A stretch of DNA of 64,000 bases from Bradyrhizobium elkanii WSM2783 (GTDB taxonomy: Bacteria; Pseudomonadota; Alphaproteobacteria; Rhizobiales; Xanthobacteraceae), in assembly GCF_000472865.1 (NCBI RefSeq), contig NZ_AXAP01000013.1:97111-161110 (forward strand), in the 5' to 3' direction. The notes beneath the pieces are model-generated. The model worked only from the letters and a program-made list of their open reading frames with translations, was not told the origin of the DNA and made no database searches. Shown here in pieces: positions 61,803-64,000 of the stretch (within the stretch, counting starts at the first letter, position 1; each line of letters opens with the position of its first letter). A program made the position numbers and the translations under genes.

Positions 61803-62018
61803 GGAATCCTCCCGCCAGATTATAATTTTTCTAAACGATATACCCGGCTGCGCAACCCGACAATCCCGCGCTGCACAGGCAGCGTCCAGCGAACGCCAGT
61901 CTCTTCAAGACGATAGGCAGGTCCCGTCCCCAGCGCGGCGTGGATTTCCGGACCGGGCGCATGCATTTGCTGCGGCGCCCGCCTAGAATGCGGCCGTAAC
62001 CCGAATCGATCCCACATC

Positions 62019-63833
62019 ATGCCCGTCCGCCAGCTTCCCGAACAGGTCGTCAATCGCATCGCCGCCGGCGAGGTGGTCGAACGTCCCGCGAGCGTGGTCA
62101 AGGAACTGGTGGAGAACGCGATCGACGCCGGCGCCAGCCGGATCGACATCTTCACCGATGGCGGCGGGCGGCGGCGGATCGGCATCACCGATGACGGCGG
62201 CGGCATGACACGCGCCGACCTCACGCTTGCGGTCGATCGCCACGCCACCTCGAAACTCGACGACGAGGACCTGCTGCGGATCCGGACGCTGGGGTTCCGC
62301 GGCGAGGCGCTGCCTTCGATCGGCGCGGTGGCAAGGCTCAACATCGTGACGCGACATGCGAGCGAGCCGCATGCATGGTCGCTCTCGGTCGAAGCCGGCG
62401 CGAAGTCGGAAATCATGCCCGCGGCGCTCGGCCAGGGCACCCGCGTCGAGGTCGGCGATCTCTTCTATGCGACGCCGGCGCGATTGAAATTCCTGAAAAC
62501 CGACCGCACCGAAGCGGAAGCGATCCGCGAGGTGGTGCGGCGGCTGGCGATGGCGCGGCCCGACATCGCCTTCACACTCGCGGGCGAGGAGCGCGCGCCG
62601 GTCACCTGGGCCGCGGCACTGCCGGGCGCTCCCGGCCGGCTGACGCGGCTCGGCGATGTCCTGGGCGCCGACTTCCGCGGCTGCGCGATCGAGGTCCGCT
62701 CCGAGCGCGAGGGCGTCGTGGTCGAAGGCTTTGCCGCCGCGCCCTCGCTGACGCGGGCGAATGCGCTCGGCCAATATCTGTTCGTCAACGGTCGCCCGGT
62801 GCGCGACAAGCTGATCCTGGGCGCTGTGCGCGCGGCCTATGCCGACTACCTGCCGCGCGACCGCCATCCGGTGGTGGCGCTGTTCGTCACGCTGCCGCCG
62901 CAGGAGGTCGACTCCAATGTGCATCCGGCCAAGACCGAGGTGCGCTTCCGCAATGCCGGCCTCGTCCGCGCCCTGATCGTGCATGCGCTCAAAGAAGGCC
63001 TCGCGCGCGAGGGAAGGCGCACCGCGGCCAATACTGACGGCGCGGCGCTCTCCGCCTTCCGTCCCTCCTTTGCGCCGTCACCGCCGAGCAATTGGGATTG
63101 GCGCCGCTCGCCGGCCTATCCGGTGCGGCCGATGCCGTCGTTCGAGGGCGTGGCCGCGAGCGCGTTGGCCGAACCTGGCCAGGCCGCCTTCGACGTCGGC
63201 GCACCGACGGCCGATGTCCGCTTCGAGGCGCAGCCCGCGGCCGACCTGCTCGACCGCCCGCTTGGCGCGGCGCGCACGCAGATCCACGAGACCTACATCG
63301 TCTCGCAGACCCGCGACGGGCTCGTCGTGGTGGATCAGCACGCCGCCCATGAACGCATCGTCTATGAAAGGCTGAAGGCGTCGCTGGCCAAAAACGGCGT
63401 GCAACGGCAGATCCTGCTGATTCCTGAAATCGTCGAGCTCGATGAATCCACCGTCGAGAAGCTGCTCGATCGCGCCGAGGAGCTTGCCAGTTACGGGCTT
63501 GCGATCGAGTCCTTCGGCCCCGGCGCGGTCGCGGTGCGCGAGACGCCGTCGCTGCTCGGCAAGGCCAATGCCGCCGGGCTGCTCCGCGATCTCGCCGAGC
63601 ACATGGCCGAATGGGACGAGGCGCTGCCGCTCGAGCGACGCCTGATGCATGTCGCCGCCACCATGGCCTGCCACGGCTCGGTGCGCGCCGGACGCCGCCT
63701 CAAGCCGGAAGAGATGAACGCGCTCTTGCGCGAGATGGAAGACACGCCGAACTCCGGCCAGTGCAACCACGGCCGCCCGACCTATGTGGAATTGAAATTG
63801 TCGGATATCGAGAAGCTGTTCGGGCGAAGGTAG
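62019..63833 (+). CDS. mutL: DNA mismatch repair protein MutL (endonuclease type)
   Basis: 604 residues. GHKL ATPase motifs: RPASVVKELVENAIDAGASR, FRGEALPSIGAV, GTRVEVGDLFYATPARLKFL. The C-terminal dimer domain has DQHAAHERIVYE, an exact DQHAx2Ex4E endonuclease motif, and a CNHGRP motif near the end. This predicts a nicking MutL as found in bacteria without MutH. A Pro/Ala-rich linker (~330-415) joins the halves. ATG 62019 gives MPVRQLPEQVVNRIAAGEVV, the usual start. Confidence 0.97.
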   Translation: MPVRQLPEQVVNRIAAGEVVERPASVVKELVENAIDAGASRIDIFTDGGGRRRIGITDDGGGMTRADLTLAVDRHATSKLDDEDLLRIRTLGFRGEALPSIGAVARLNIVTRHASEPHAWSLSVEAGAKSEIMPAALGQGTRVEVGDLFYATPARLKFLKTDRTEAEAIREVVRRLAMARPDIAFTLAGEERAPVTWAAALPGAPGRLTRLGDVLGADFRGCAIEVRSEREGVVVEGFAAAPSLTRANALGQYLFVNGRPVRDKLILGAVRAAYADYLPRDRHPVVALFVTLPPQEVDSNVHPAKTEVRFRNAGLVRALIVHALKEGLAREGRRTAANTDGAALSAFRPSFAPSPPSNWDWRRSPAYPVRPMPSFEGVAASALAEPGQAAFDVGAPTADVRFEAQPAADLLDRPLGAARTQIHETYIVSQTRDGLVVVDQHAAHERIVYERLKASLAKNGVQRQILLIPEIVELDESTVEKLLDRAEELASYGLAIESFGPGAVAVRETPSLLGKANAAGLLRDLAEHMAEWDEALPLERRLMHVAATMACHGSVRAGRRLKPEEMNALLREMEDTPNSGQCNHGRPTYVELKLSDIEKLFGRR

Positions 63834-63845
63834 TTCGCGGGCTGC

Positions 63846-63926
63846 GTAGGGTGGGCAAAGCGAAGCGTGCCCACCTTTCTTGCACCGACTGCGGAGGGTG
63901 GGCACGCTTCGCTTTGCCCACCCTAC
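63846..63926. repeat. palindromic repeat, family F
   Basis: TAGGGTGGGCAAAGCGAAGCGTGCCCACC on the left and GGTGGGCACGCTTCGCTTTGCCCACCCTA on the right: about 29-bp nearly perfect arms behind mutL. Confidence 0.85.
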
Positions 63927-63990
63927 GAGACTGTGAATCTTTTTATATCGGGCGCGTGGCAGCTGTGATTCTCTTCGCGGATTGATTTGC

Positions 63991-64000
63991 AGGAGGGGGA
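63991..64000 (+). promoter_or_regulatory. possible ribosome binding site of a gene beyond the window
   Basis: AGGAGGGGGA at the very end of the window. A start codon would lie outside. Confidence 0.3.

Overview
The window looks like a stretch of chromosome from a high-GC alphaproteobacterium close to Bradyrhizobium (Nitrobacteraceae). This is inferred from gene content, codon bias, gene order (rplY-pth-ychF; lgt-methyltransferase-pgeF; pgsA-moaD-moaE; HAD-ribF-ileS-lspA-M16 pair; mutL) and the many short palindromic intergenic repeats typical of that group. I see no tRNA, rRNA, CRISPR array, prophage or intact insertion sequence. Most of it is core housekeeping sequence, with lineage-specific small genes and repeat-filled gaps.

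Layout. 1-3.3 kb: SCO-type tail, TauE/SafE permease with a small partner gene, LysR regulator, two small unknown ORFs. 3.6-6.6 kb: uvrB with long disordered ends. 6.6-7.6 kb: repeats, including a ~650 bp element found again inverted at 41.5-42.1 kb. 7.6-12.4 kb: small membrane and secreted proteins, a SnoaL-like protein, a probable outer-membrane protein, a MaoC pair, DUF4282. 12.4-15.6 kb (minus): rplY-pth-ychF and ubiK. 15.8-19.3 kb (plus): dienelactone hydrolase, lgt, MidA-like methyltransferase, pgeF. 19.4-27.2 kb: lipoprotein, prs, riboswitch-controlled ribH2, YbjN protein, proC, tautomerase, hisS, ilvE. 27.5-30.2 kb: MarR regulator, response regulator and histidine kinase in one operon. 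30.4-35.1 kb: secreted proteins, RNase T2, rlmJ, cold-shock protein, outer-membrane barrel. 35.3-41.3 kb: uvrC, pgsA, moaD, moaE, prmB-like methylase, class III aminotransferase. 42.4-49 kb: YihY protein, degenerate EAL protein, HAD phosphatase, CheY-like protein, ribF, then an accessory islet. 49.1-57.2 kb: ileS, lspA, acidic secreted protein, M16 protease pair, arfB. 57.5-63.8 kb: small secreted protein, cytochrome c/VOC/Tat subunit/GMC dehydrogenase cluster, RHH protein, mutL.

How genes work together. DNA repair is represented by uvrB, uvrC and an endonuclease-type mutL. Flavin supply involves ribH2 (FMN riboswitch) and ribF. Lipoprotein maturation has lgt and lspA. The GMC oxidoreductase, its Tat-exported small subunit and a mono-haem cytochrome c form a plausible periplasmic dehydrogenase feeding electrons to the respiratory chain. 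The MarR/response regulator/kinase operon has a strong inverted repeat just upstream and is the clearest regulatory module.

Most interesting for follow-up: an 18-bp perfect palindrome in front of the cytochrome/GMC cluster; the dyad upstream of the MarR-RR-HK operon; an islet between ribF and ileS holding an acetyltransferase gene, a second copy of the ribF 3' end and an antitoxin-like ORF without a toxin; a degenerate EAL protein; an intrinsic terminator 12 bases before an M16 protease start codon; and the mosaic repeat families, some of which sit inside operons. I found no complete system that I can claim is undescribed.
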